Shown here one piece after another: positions 23,087 through 31,895 of a DNA stretch of 64,000 bases. The position numbers were made by a program, and so were the translations under genes. The number at the start of each line of letters is the position of its first letter. Position 1 is the first letter of the stretch. The DNA is from Sphingomonas sp. QA11 (GTDB lineage: Bacteria; Pseudomonadota; Alphaproteobacteria; Sphingomonadales; Sphingomonadaceae). The DNA lies in contig NZ_CP098774.1 of assembly GCF_028473665.1 (NCBI RefSeq), positions 248,001-312,000 of the forward strand, read 5' to 3'. The notes below the pieces were generated by a model. It was not told where the DNA came from. It did not search any database and worked only from the letters and a program-made list of their open reading frames with translations.

Positions 23087-25609
23087 CTAATAGATGCCGC
23101 CCTCGCGCTGCAGGAAGTCGCTGTCGCGCGGGGCCGCTTCCCGGCGCTGGACCGGCTTTGCTTCCTTCGGCTTGTCGGCGGCGTCCTGTTCATTGTCGTG
23201 GCGGGCGGCGCGGCGCGGTTCGCTCTCCGGCTTGAACGCTTCCCAGATCACCGCCGCCTTGGGATCGGTGGTCGGCCAGGCGCCGAAGACCGGCTTGCCC
23301 GAGGCACGGTCGATCCGCACCATGCGGATGCCGGCGGGCGCGCGGAACGGGATCTTCTCCATTCCCTCATAGGCCTTGACCGCGAATTCCTTGAAGATCG
23401 GCGCGGCGATCGTGCCGCCCTGGGCATAGCCACCCAGGCCGGTCGGCGAATCATAGCCGATATAGACGCCGCCGATCATCTGCGGCGTGCCGCCGATGAA
23501 CCAGACGTCGGTCGGCCCGGAATTGGTGCCGGTCTTGCCGAACATCGGCCGGTCGAGATCGCGCAGCACGGTCGCGGTGCCGCGCTGGATCACGCCCTCG
23601 GCGATGTGCACCATCTGGTAGGCACTCTGCGCGTCGACGATCTGGCGACCCCGGCTGACCGGGCGCGGCATCGCCTTGCCGTTCCAGTCGGGCGCGTTGC
23701 AGCGGTCGCACGGGCGCCAGCTCTCGGGCCAGATCACCTTGCCGTGACGGTCCTGGACGAAATCGATCAGGGTCGCCGGGTGGCCACGGCCCTGGTTGGC
23801 GAGGATCGCATAGGCGTTGACCATGCGCATCACCGTCGTCTCGCCCGCGCCCAGCGCGAAGGACAGATAGGGCGGATATTTGCCGACGCCGATCCGGTCC
23901 ATCAGCGACACGACATGCTCCATGCCGGTCTGCGAGGCGGCGCGCACCGTCATCAGGTTGCGCGACTGCTCGACGCCCCAGCGCATGGTGTGCGGACCGG
24001 ATCCGCCGCCGCCGAAGTTGCGGAAGCATTTCTGGCCGAGCCGGGCGCCCTGATAGACGCAGAACGGCCCGTCGATGATGATCGAGGCAGGGGTCATCCC
24101 GCCCTGAAGCGCCGCGGCATAGACGATCGGTTTGATCGTCGATCCGGGCTGGCGCATCGCCTGGGTGGCGCGGTTGAACGACTGGATGCTCGAATCGAAT
24201 CCGCCCTGCATCGCCAGCACGCGGCCGGTCGCCGGTTCCTCGACGACGAAGCCGCCGGAAATCTTGGGGACCGAGCGAAGCGCGAAGGCGCCGCCCTCGG
24301 GCGCGACGGCCAGGATGTCGCCGACTTTCAGCGCGGCGAAGGCAGTACCGCCCTGGCCCCGGACGGGCATCTGGGCGGCCCAGCGCGGCAGAATGCCGGT
24401 CTGGCCGTTGCTGAAGCCGATCGTGGCCGAGTCGCCACTGATCGCGGTGACGATCGCGGCGCGCCAGTCGAGATAGTCGAGCCGGAGATTGGTGTTGAGC
24501 AGCGCCGACTGCCAGGTGTCGCCGCCGATCTCGACATGGCGCAGCGGCCCGCTCCAGCCACGGCCCCGGTCGAAGCGGAGCAGGCCGTTGCGGAGCGCGG
24601 TCTGCGCGTCGAGCTGAAGCTTGGTGTCGAGCGAGGTGCGCACCCACAGGCCGCCCGAATAGACGCTGTACGGCCCGGCCTTCTCGTCCTCGCCGAACTT
24701 GTCGATCAGCTGGCGGCGGACCTCCTCGACGAAATAGCCGGCGCCCGCGACCTCGGTCTTCGGGGTCTGGCGGGGCACGGCGCCGATCGGCTCGGCGCGC
24801 GCCTGGTCATATTGCGCCTGGTCGATGAACTCGTTCTTGAGCATCTCGCGCAGGACATAGTTGCGCCGGCCGAGCGCGCGTTCGGTGCTGCGGAACGGGT
24901 CGTAGTTGGACGGGCCCTTGGGCAGGATGGCGAGATAGGCCATCTGCGCCAGATCGAGCTGGTTCAGCTCCTTGTTGAAATAGGCATAGCTCGCCGCCTC
25001 GACGCCGAACGCATTCCGGCCGAGCGCGATCTGGTTGAGATAGAGTTCGAGGATCTGCGGCTTGGTCAGCGCGTCCTCGATCCGGTAGGCGAGGATCGCC
25101 TCCTTGATCTTGCGGGTCGGCGAATAGGTGTTGCCGATCAGCAGGTTCTTCGCGACCTGCTGGGTGATGGTCGATCCGCCCTTGGCGCGCCGCCCGGTGC
25201 CGAACTTCGTGGCATAGTCGATTACCGCGCCCGCCATGCCGGGATAGTCGACGCCGTGATGCTCGAAGAAGGTCTTGTCCTCGGCGGCGAGGAAGGCGCG
25301 GACGAGCAGGGGCGGATATTCAGCGTAGCTCAGCTCGACCCGGCGCTCGCGGGCATAGCTGTGGATCGGGATGCCGTCGACGCCGCGCACATTGGTGGGC
25401 AAGGGCGGCTCATAGGCGCGCAGCTTGTCGACCGAGGGCAGTTCGCTCGCGAAGATATACCAGAAGATGGCGTAGGCGATCGCGATCAGCACCGCGAGGA
25501 CGGCAAGCACCTTCACCCACCAGCGCCCCCATGCACGCTGGGCAAATCCGCGAATCCCCTCCACTTCGCGGCGAAGGCGGAAATTCACGCTGGATTCGGT
25601 ATCGGTCAT
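23087..25609 (-). CDS. mrcA: Class A penicillin-binding protein (PBP1A type)
   Basis: 840 residues from MTDTESSVNFRLRREVEG. One transmembrane anchor (VKVLAVLAVLIAIAYAIFWY) is followed by a glycosyltransferase domain with catalytic Glu110 in AAEDKTFFEHHGVD, then KGGSTITQQVAKNLL and LYLNQIALGRNAFGVEAA. The transpeptidase domain has S-x-x-K in QPGSTIKP (Ser about 490), SRN and KTGTNSGPTD (about 690). An OB-like insert lies between. It polymerises and cross-links peptidoglycan in the periplasm. The C-terminus is charged. The ATG at 25609 is seven codons into the open frame. Confidence 0.96.
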   Translation of the reverse strand: MTDTESSVNFRLRREVEGIRGFAQRAWGRWWVKVLAVLAVLIAIAYAIFWYIFASELPSVDKLRAYEPPLPTNVRGVDGIPIHSYARERRVELSYAEYPPLLVRAFLAAEDKTFFEHHGVDYPGMAGAVIDYATKFGTGRRAKGGSTITQQVAKNLLIGNTYSPTRKIKEAILAYRIEDALTKPQILELYLNQIALGRNAFGVEAASYAYFNKELNQLDLAQMAYLAILPKGPSNYDPFRSTERALGRRNYVLREMLKNEFIDQAQYDQARAEPIGAVPRQTPKTEVAGAGYFVEEVRRQLIDKFGEDEKAGPYSVYSGGLWVRTSLDTKLQLDAQTALRNGLLRFDRGRGWSGPLRHVEIGGDTWQSALLNTNLRLDYLDWRAAIVTAISGDSATIGFSNGQTGILPRWAAQMPVRGQGGTAFAALKVGDILAVAPEGGAFALRSVPKISGGFVVEEPATGRVLAMQGGFDSSIQSFNRATQAMRQPGSTIKPIVYAAALQGGMTPASIIIDGPFCVYQGARLGQKCFRNFGGGGSGPHTMRWGVEQSRNLMTVRAASQTGMEHVVSLMDRIGVGKYPPYLSFALGAGETTVMRMVNAYAILANQGRGHPATLIDFVQDRHGKVIWPESWRPCDRCNAPDWNGKAMPRPVSRGRQIVDAQSAYQMVHIAEGVIQRGTATVLRDLDRPMFGKTGTNSGPTDVWFIGGTPQMIGGVYIGYDSPTGLGGYAQGGTIAAPIFKEFAVKAYEGMEKIPFRAPAGIRMVRIDRASGKPVFGAWPTTDPKAAVIWEAFKPESEPRRAARHDNEQDAADKPKEAKPVQRREAAPRDSDFLQREGGIY

Positions 25610-25660
25610 ACAGGGCCAAGGCTCTAGCAAGTTTCTCGGCGCTTGCCAGCCTGTGTGCTT

Positions 25661-26059
25661 TCAACCGTGCGTGTCACAGCCCGCCGGCCGCGACAGGACA
25701 TAATAGACCGTCCCGTGGACCTCACCCTGCTTGGCGTCGAGCACGACGGACAACAGGTGCCCCGTCCGTCCGCCGGAGAAGACGATCATCCGGTATCCCG
25801 GAAACTTTCCGCCAGTGTCGTTGAGCAAGGGCAAATGATCGCCTTGTCCCTCGGCGAGATAGAAGCGCGCGACCTGATCAAGCCCTGCCCGCGTCGAGAA
25901 TTTGAAATGCGTGCCGCAGTTCCTGGGACGCTGAGGTTCAGTGATGGTCGATCGCGGATAGGGCGCGCCGAGTCGAATGGCCGGCTGTGCGGCCATCGCT
26001 GTCTGCGCGGCAGCCAGGGCGCCGATCGCCGCCGCCACCCTTGTCGGGTTCATGCGCAT
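25661..26059 (-). CDS. Secreted protein of unknown function
   Basis: 132 residues. The signal-like N-terminus is MRMNPTRVAAAIGALAAAQT with AMA cleavage likely. The mature part has RNCGTHFKFSTRAGLDQVAR, FYLAEGQGDHLPLLND, YRMIVFSGGRTGHLLSVVLD and VYYVLSRPAGCDTHG, with two cysteines that may pair. The RAGLDQVARFYLAEG segment resembles small alpha/beta periplasmic modules, and a similar arrangement appears in the lipoprotein at 12788 (VLDWYYTRVTRAGYS). It lies between PBP1A and the amidase, so a cell-envelope role is possible. Confidence 0.7.
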   Translation of the reverse strand: MRMNPTRVAAAIGALAAAQTAMAAQPAIRLGAPYPRSTITEPQRPRNCGTHFKFSTRAGLDQVARFYLAEGQGDHLPLLNDTGGKFPGYRMIVFSGGRTGHLLSVVLDAKQGEVHGTVYYVLSRPAGCDTHG

Positions 26060-26363
26060 GGTTCCACCGTCTCGATTTTCTTCGTCATCAGCTTCTGATC
26101 CCGCGAAATAGCCATCCGTCCAGCTCCTCTTCGCCAGCGGGCCGCACCGGCAGGCCGATTGGCTCGGGGGCGGCCGCGATTGTCATCGACCTGGCATGCC
26201 AGGCGTCTCGTGGCGCAATGCGGCGGTGGCATCGGAGGATGACGCCCTCCCGGGCTTTCCACGTGCCTGATCGTTCTAGCAGGGCCTGTGGCGGCTGTAA
26301 CGGCCGCGCAATGGCGGAAGGCGCATTATCTCGCCCTCGTCAGGTCGCTTCGTGGACGGCGGC
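26060..26363. other. 304-base gap between the secreted protein and amidase genes
   Basis: Nothing convincing is seen. It should contain the promoter of the minus-strand gene at 25661-26059 and the transcript end of the amidase. Short open frames here are Arg/Pro-rich and look like non-coding translations. Confidence 0.5.
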
Positions 26364-27617
26364 CTAGTTCGACGCGAGCCGCCTCGCGAAATGGATATCC
26401 ACCGCGCGGCGGACGCTTTCGGCGATGCGCTGGCGGCCTTCGCGCGAATCGATGAAGGCGGCGTCCTTCGGGTTCGAGATATAGCCGGTCTCGAACAGGA
26501 TCGACGGCATGTCGGGCGCCTTGAGCACCACCAGCGAGGCCATGCGGTGGAAATTCGGCTTCATCGGCATCAGCGGCTGCGCCTCGCGGCCGAGCAGGCG
26601 CGCGAAGCTGGCGGAGCTGTTCATCGTCTCGCGCTGGGTCAGGTCGATCAGGATCGAGGAGATGTCGGCCGAGGTCGAGGCGAGGTTCACCCCGGAGATG
26701 ATGTCGGCCTTGTTCTCGCGCGCGGCGAGCCGCGCCGATTCCTTGTCGGACGCGACCTCCGACAGGGTGTAGACCGTCGCGCCGGACGCGTCGCCGCTGC
26801 CCACGCTGTCGCAATGCACCGAGATGAACAGATTGGCCTTCAGCTTGCGCGCGATGCCATAGCGTTCCTGCAGCACGAGGAACTTGTCGTCCTCCCGCGT
26901 CAGCGCCACGCGCACGCGGCCCGACCGAAGCAGTTCGTCGCGGATCGCCCGGGCGATCCGCAGCGTCACGTCCTTCTCGCGGCGGCCGTCGACCGGCGAG
27001 ATCGCGCCGGGGTCCACGCCGCCATGGCCCGCGTCGATCACCACCAGGGGGCGGCTGTCGTCGTCGCCATAGATTCGCGGCAGCGCCAGGCTGCGGCTGG
27101 ATTTCGGGACGGAGACCGACACCTCATATCGGCGCGCCGGTGTCACCATCCCCATGTTGAACGGCGGCAGGAAGCGCAGGCGTCGCTCCGCCGCGGCGCG
27201 GGCGAAGCTTGCATCGTCGACGGTGCGGAGCTCGAGCGTCAGCTCGCGGCCGTCCGGGCCGAACATGCCTTCGGTGACGATCGTCGGCCGGGTGAGGTCG
27301 AACACGATCCGCGTTCCATCCTCGCCGCGCGGGGCCTGGCGTACCGCGGCGACCAGGTCATTGCCCTCCACCGGCGCGCCCGGCGTGGCCCCCGCCACGT
27401 CGACCGCGATGCGCTGAGGCCCCCTGAGCACGAAGCTGGACGCGTCGGCCACGCTCTGGTCGAACCGGATGACGATGCGGTCATGCCGGATCTCGACACG
27501 CTCGACGGTCGCTGCCCAGGCGGGCGTGCCGCCGAGCCAGCAGGCCAGGAGAGCGAGAAGGAAGGACACGGGTCTGTAATGCCGCGCCGGTGTGGCAGCG
27601 GTCCAGCGAAAAGGCAT
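26364..27617 (-). CDS. N-acetylmuramoyl-L-alanine amidase (AMIN + Amidase_3)
   Basis: About 417 residues from MPFRWTAATPARHYRPVSFL. A signal peptide ends near TPAWAA. An AMIN domain (residues ~36-130: VERVEIRHDRIVIRFDQSV, LRGPQRIAVDVAGA) targets septal peptidoglycan. The zinc amidase domain has PLVVIDAGHGGVDPGA, KDVTLRIARAI, ANLFISVHCDS and SILFETGYISNPKDA (catalytic Glu). It cleaves peptide stems from glycan during daughter-cell separation, like AmiC. It is divergent from rne, about 480 bases away. Confidence 0.94.
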   Translation of the reverse strand: MPFRWTAATPARHYRPVSFLLALLACWLGGTPAWAATVERVEIRHDRIVIRFDQSVADASSFVLRGPQRIAVDVAGATPGAPVEGNDLVAAVRQAPRGEDGTRIVFDLTRPTIVTEGMFGPDGRELTLELRTVDDASFARAAAERRLRFLPPFNMGMVTPARRYEVSVSVPKSSRSLALPRIYGDDDSRPLVVIDAGHGGVDPGAISPVDGRREKDVTLRIARAIRDELLRSGRVRVALTREDDKFLVLQERYGIARKLKANLFISVHCDSVGSGDASGATVYTLSEVASDKESARLAARENKADIISGVNLASTSADISSILIDLTQRETMNSSASFARLLGREAQPLMPMKPNFHRMASLVVLKAPDMPSILFETGYISNPKDAAFIDSREGRQRIAESVRRAVDIHFARRLASN

Positions 27618-28099
27618 GGGCGGGGGGTCCCATCGAGTACACAACAACAGCGTCCCGGGTAGCGGCCACCCCCTTCCGACACGGTGAAGCGACTGGGTTA
27701 ACGTGCCGTTCGGCATAAAATTGCCGGCAACCCCGGCATGAACGTGCCGGTTGCTGCGCGAGGATAGCGGTGCTAGGCATGAAATTGCACCGGCAAGCGC
27801 CTCTCCTGGCGTCTGTTCGGTCCCATAGCCGGCCCGGCTTTTCCAGGGTGCGGCTCTTCAGGTTGACGTTCGCATGATGCATTTTCCCCGCCCCTCGTAC
27901 CGACCGGTTACCACCGGCCGGGTCGCGAGCGCGCAGGGTGCCCAGGGCCAGATGCCGGGGCGTGGATCGCGAGCAGAGGCATTTTTCGAAACCACAAGCG
28001 GCACGGACAAGGGCGGCAATTCCGCCACCACGTCGCCGTATCACAATCGCGCGCGGCGGATGCCGCCAGGCCCCGGACCGCGCGCCCGGAGAATAATAA
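27618..28099. promoter_or_regulatory. 482-base divergent region: amidase promoter and long rne 5' leader
   Basis: No protein gene is supported. RNase E genes usually have long structured leaders that the enzyme cleaves to control its own level; this region has the size and position for that. The last bases are less GC-rich, and GGAG lies 7-10 bases before the rne ATG in GGAGAATAATAAATG. No exact promoter can be named by eye. Confidence 0.5.
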
Positions 28100-30805
28100 A
28101 TGACCATGCGTATGCTGATCGACGCGCGGCACCGGGAAGAGACCCGGGTTGCCGTCGTCAAAGGGAACCGGATCGAGGAGTTTGATTTCGAGTCCGCCGA
28201 GCGCAAGCAGCTCAAGGGCAATATCTATCTAGCCAAGGTTACCCGGGTCGAGCCGTCGCTGCAGGCGGCGTTCATCGATTACGGCGGCAATCGCCACGGT
28301 TTCCTCGCCTTCTCGGAAATCCATCCCGATTATTACCAGATCCCCAAGGAAGATCGCGACGCCCTGCTGCGCGAAGAGGCCGAGCATGCCGCCGAAGAGG
28401 CTGCGCTGCGCGCCCAGATCGATGCCGAGGACGATCTCCATGCCGAAGAACATGGCGACGATCACGACGACGGTTTCGAGCCCGATGCCGAATCGGTCGA
28501 GCGGTTCGAGGATGATGGCGGGGCCGACCCCGAGGTAAGCGCCGGGGCGGAGAGCAAGGGCCGCGGCCGCCGCAAGCGCAGCGCCGCCGACGATGCGGTC
28601 GACGATCTTCGCGAGCGCCGCACCAACCTGCGCCATCGCTACAAGATCCAGGACGTGATCCGCCGCCGCCAGGTGCTGCTGGTCCAGGTCGTCAAGGAAG
28701 AGCGCGGCAACAAGGGCGCTGCGCTGACCACCTACCTGTCGCTCGCGGGCCGTTACTGCGTGCTGATGCCCAACACGTCGCATGGCGGCGGCATCAGCCG
28801 GAAGATCTCGAACGCGGGCGACCGCAAGCGCCTGAAGTCGATCATGGCGGACATGAAGCTGCCCCCGTCGATGGGCTGCATCGTCCGTACCGCCGGCCTC
28901 CAGCGCACCAAGGTCGAGATCAAGCGCGACTTCGACTATCTCGCCCGGCTGTGGGACGGAATCCGCGAGACCACGCTGTCGTCGTCGGCGCCTGCCCTGG
29001 TCTATGGCGACAGCGACCTGCTGAAGCGCGCGATCCGCGATATCTACAACCGTGACATCGACGAGGTGATCGTCGAGGGCGAGGCCGGGTATCGCCAGGC
29101 CAAGGAGTTCATGAAGCTCCTGATGCCGAGCCATGCCCGCAAGGTGAAGCATTATTCCGATCCGGTGCCGCTGTTCCAGCGCAGCCATGTCGAGGAACAG
29201 CTCGCCGCGATGTACCATCCGGTCGTGCAGCTCAAATCGGGCGGCTATCTGGTGATCAACCCGACCGAGGCGCTTGTCTCGATCGACATCAACTCCGGCC
29301 GGTCGACCCGCGAGCACAGCATTGAGCAGACCGCGACCGCGACCAACCTTGAGGCGGCGCACGAGATCGCCCGGCAGTTGCGCCTGCGCGACATGGCCGG
29401 CCTCGTCGTCATCGACTTCATCGATATGGACAATGGGTCCAACGTCCGGAAGGTCGAGAAGGCGATGAAGGAGGCATTGAAGAACGATCGCGCCCGCATC
29501 CAGGTCGGCCGCATCTCAAGCTTCGGCCTGATGGAAATGAGCCGCCAACGCCTGCGCACCGGCGTGCTCGAGGCATCGACCCGCCAGTGCCCGCATTGCG
29601 AAGGCACCGGCCTGGTGCGCACCGCATCGTCGGCCGGCCTGTCCGCGCTGCGCCTGATCGAGGACGAGGCGGCGCATGGCCGCGGATCGCAGCTCCTGCT
29701 GCGCGCCAGCCAGGAAGCCGCGTTCTACCTGCTCAACCGCAAGCGCGCCGAACTGGCCGAGATCGAGGATCGCTATGGCGTGACGATCGAGGTCGCGCCT
29801 GACGGCGAGCAGGAAGGCGCGCGCATGTCGGTCGATGTCTCCGGGCCGCCGCCGGCGCACGCCCCGCGCTTCGAGGCACCGATCGAGGAGATCGAGGACG
29901 ATATCGAAGAGGATATCGAGGATGAGATCGACGAGGTCGAGGACGAGGAAGAAGAGGAGGCACCCCGCGAGGCGCGCGCTCCCCGCGAGCAGCGCGAGCG
30001 TGGCGAACGCGCTGAAGGCGACGAGGGCGGTTCGCGCCGCCGCCGCCGCCGTCGCGGTCGTCGCGGTCGCAATCGTCCTGAGGGCGAGGAGGGTTCAGCC
30101 CAGCAGAGTGATGGCGAAGAGGGCGAGGCCGAGACCGAGACTGATGCCGAGGTCGAGACCGCCGGCGAGGGCGAGGCCGAGTTCGCTGGCGAGCAGCCAG
30201 TGTCGGGCGAGGGCGCCGAAGGCCGCCGTCGTCGCGGACGGCGCGGTCGTCGCGGTGGCCGTCGCGGCGAGGGCGATCGCGCCGAGGGCGGCGAAGTCGC
30301 ACCGGTCGACGCCGAAGCTGATCAGGCGGAGCCGATCGTCGAAGCGCCGGTAGCGGAAGAAGCGCCAGCCGAGGTCGAGGCGCCCAAGAAGGGCCGTCGT
30401 CGTCCCAAGGCACGCGAGGCCGCCGAGGTCGCGGCACCGGAGCCAGTTGTCGAGGCAGCACCGGTCGCCGTTGAAGCCGAGGCCAAGCCGGCCAAGCCGA
30501 AGCGGGCGCGTCGCACCAAGGCGGCTGCCGCGGCTGAGGCCGAGATGGCCCCTGAAGCGGTCGCCATGCCCGAGCCCGTCGCGGTCGAGGCACCCGTCGA
30601 GGCCCCGGCCAAGCCGAAGCGCTCGCGCAAGAAGGCAGCCCCCGAAGCGGTTGCCGCCGAGCCCGAGGCTTCGGCCATTCCGCTGGGCAGCGATGCCAAT
30701 GGTGCGGCACCGGCCGACGAGATGGCTAATAGCGGCATCGATCCCGATCCGGGCGAAGCGGGTTCCCCCCGTCGCGGCTGGTGGCAGCGGACCTTCGGGC
30801 AATAA
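28100..30805 (+). CDS. rne: Ribonuclease E
   Basis: 901 residues. An S1 RNA-binding domain (from ~36: LKGNIYLAKVTRVEPSLQAA, FIDYGGNRHGFLAFSEI) is interrupted by an acidic insert (~residues 90-155, many Glu/Asp) before RRRQVLLVQVVKEERGNKGA. The catalytic core has SIDINSGRSTREHSIEQTAT and VVIDFIDMDNGSNVRKVEKA with the metal Asp residues. The zinc link is CPHCEGTG (Cys497, Cys500). The last ~300 residues are low-complexity, alternating Glu/Asp blocks and Arg blocks, and form the degradosome scaffold. It starts mRNA decay and processes rRNA. Confidence 0.97.
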   Translation: MTMRMLIDARHREETRVAVVKGNRIEEFDFESAERKQLKGNIYLAKVTRVEPSLQAAFIDYGGNRHGFLAFSEIHPDYYQIPKEDRDALLREEAEHAAEEAALRAQIDAEDDLHAEEHGDDHDDGFEPDAESVERFEDDGGADPEVSAGAESKGRGRRKRSAADDAVDDLRERRTNLRHRYKIQDVIRRRQVLLVQVVKEERGNKGAALTTYLSLAGRYCVLMPNTSHGGGISRKISNAGDRKRLKSIMADMKLPPSMGCIVRTAGLQRTKVEIKRDFDYLARLWDGIRETTLSSSAPALVYGDSDLLKRAIRDIYNRDIDEVIVEGEAGYRQAKEFMKLLMPSHARKVKHYSDPVPLFQRSHVEEQLAAMYHPVVQLKSGGYLVINPTEALVSIDINSGRSTREHSIEQTATATNLEAAHEIARQLRLRDMAGLVVIDFIDMDNGSNVRKVEKAMKEALKNDRARIQVGRISSFGLMEMSRQRLRTGVLEASTRQCPHCEGTGLVRTASSAGLSALRLIEDEAAHGRGSQLLLRASQEAAFYLLNRKRAELAEIEDRYGVTIEVAPDGEQEGARMSVDVSGPPPAHAPRFEAPIEEIEDDIEEDIEDEIDEVEDEEEEEAPREARAPREQRERGERAEGDEGGSRRRRRRRGRRGRNRPEGEEGSAQQSDGEEGEAETETDAEVETAGEGEAEFAGEQPVSGEGAEGRRRRGRRGRRGGRRGEGDRAEGGEVAPVDAEADQAEPIVEAPVAEEAPAEVEAPKKGRRRPKAREAAEVAAPEPVVEAAPVAVEAEAKPAKPKRARRTKAAAAAEAEMAPEAVAMPEPVAVEAPVEAPAKPKRSRKKAAPEAVAAEPEASAIPLGSDANGAAPADEMANSGIDPDPGEAGSPRRGWWQRTFGQ

Positions 30806-30851
30806 TGCCGAACCGCTCGTCCTTTTCGGGGGCGGGCAGGGGTCGAAGTGG

Positions 30852-30887
30852 AAACGGCGGGGGCTCGATGCCTCCGCCGTTTTCTTT
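30852..30887 (+). terminator. Intrinsic terminator of rne
   Basis: AAACGGCGGGGG (30852-30863) pairs with CCTCCGCCGTTT (30871-30882), with one G-T wobble, and runs directly into TTTTCTTTT. This is the clearest rho-independent terminator in the window, 47 bases after the rne stop. Confidence 0.85.
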
Positions 30888-30996
30888 TGGCGCACTGAAC
30901 CGGGTCCCCGGTTCCCGGATTTCAGCCGGCGACTATGGTCGAACCATCCGAAATCGACAAAGCCGTCGATCGCAGACTGAAGGGAACGCAGCGGCC

Positions 30997-31764
30997 ATGC
31001 CGATCCATGACAGTGCATCGAAAGGATATGAGGCAGGCGCGAGCATTTATGTGAGTGGCCGTCCCGACTATCCGCCCGAGGCGCGCCGGTGGCTTGGCGA
31101 GGTCCTCGGTGTCGGTCCCGGTCGCTCGACGCTTGAGGTCGGGGCGGGCACCGGCAAGTTCCTCCCCTTGCTGGAAGACTGTGGCGGCCACATCCTGGCG
31201 CTCGAGCCGGTCGAGGCGATGCGCGACCTGCTCGCCCGCGATCATCCCGGCGTGAAAGCGATCGCCGGAACGGCAGAGGCAATCCCGCTGCCGGACGCCA
31301 GCATAGACGTGGTGGTCTGCGCGCAGGCCTTTCACTGGTTCGCGAGCGCCGCCGCCCTGGCCGAGATACGCCGCGTGCTCGTCCCGGGCGGCATGCTGGG
31401 GCTCGTCTGGAACGTCCGCGACGAAAGCGTCCCCTGGGTCGCGGCGCTGTCGGCGATCACCGATCCATGGGAAGGAAACACGCCCCGATACCGGACCGGG
31501 GAATGGCGACAGGTTTTTCCTGCTCCGGGCTTCGTCTTCGCCGGAGAGTGCCGCGCCGCCAATAGGCATGTCGGCAAGCCGGAGCAGGTGATCGTCCAGC
31601 GCACATTGTCCGTCAGCTTCATCGCGGCCCTGCCGGCCGGGCAGCGGGAGGAGGTGGCGCGCAAGGTTCGCTCCCTGATCGCCGCGACACCGGAACTGGC
31701 GGAAAGCGAAACAATCGCCTTTCCGTACGAAACGCGAATGTTCGCCTATCGCAGGACGGAGTGA
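30997..31764 (+). CDS. Class I SAM-dependent methyltransferase (methyltransferase_11 type)
   Basis: 255 residues from MPIHDSASKGYEAGASIYVS. SAM-binding motif: STLEVGAGTGKFLPLL; acidic end of strand 2: ILALEPVEAMRDLL; motif II region: AIPLPDASIDVVVCAQAFHW; then EIRRVLVPGGMLGLVWNVRD. The family is small-molecule methyltransferases related to yeast Tmt1/Crg1 (trans-aconitate type). The substrate is not readable. It has its own region after the rne terminator and precedes the M48 protease gene. Confidence 0.88.
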   Translation: MPIHDSASKGYEAGASIYVSGRPDYPPEARRWLGEVLGVGPGRSTLEVGAGTGKFLPLLEDCGGHILALEPVEAMRDLLARDHPGVKAIAGTAEAIPLPDASIDVVVCAQAFHWFASAAALAEIRRVLVPGGMLGLVWNVRDESVPWVAALSAITDPWEGNTPRYRTGEWRQVFPAPGFVFAGECRAANRHVGKPEQVIVQRTLSVSFIAALPAGQREEVARKVRSLIAATPELAESETIAFPYETRMFAYRRTE

Positions 31765-31895
31765 CTCGGCCCGACTCTCCGGCGTGATGCTGTTTGCCGT
31801 GGAAAAGGGCTGGGTGCGGCCTTCACCGGCCATTCACCCCGCGAACGGCAGTGCCTGCCGTCACTCCAATTGCCTGTGAGGGATTTCTCGGCGAT

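Noticed and set aside
23072..25627. 851-residue open frame opposite the PBP1A gene
   Set aside because: It exactly mirrors the PBP1A coding region; the protein is Arg/Asp/Gly-rich with no domain. It is a GC-rich antisense shadow.
26050..26262. Small minus-strand ORF upstream of the secreted protein gene
   Set aside because: It overlaps the start of the better-supported gene at 26059, lacks a ribosome site and is Arg/Pro-rich.
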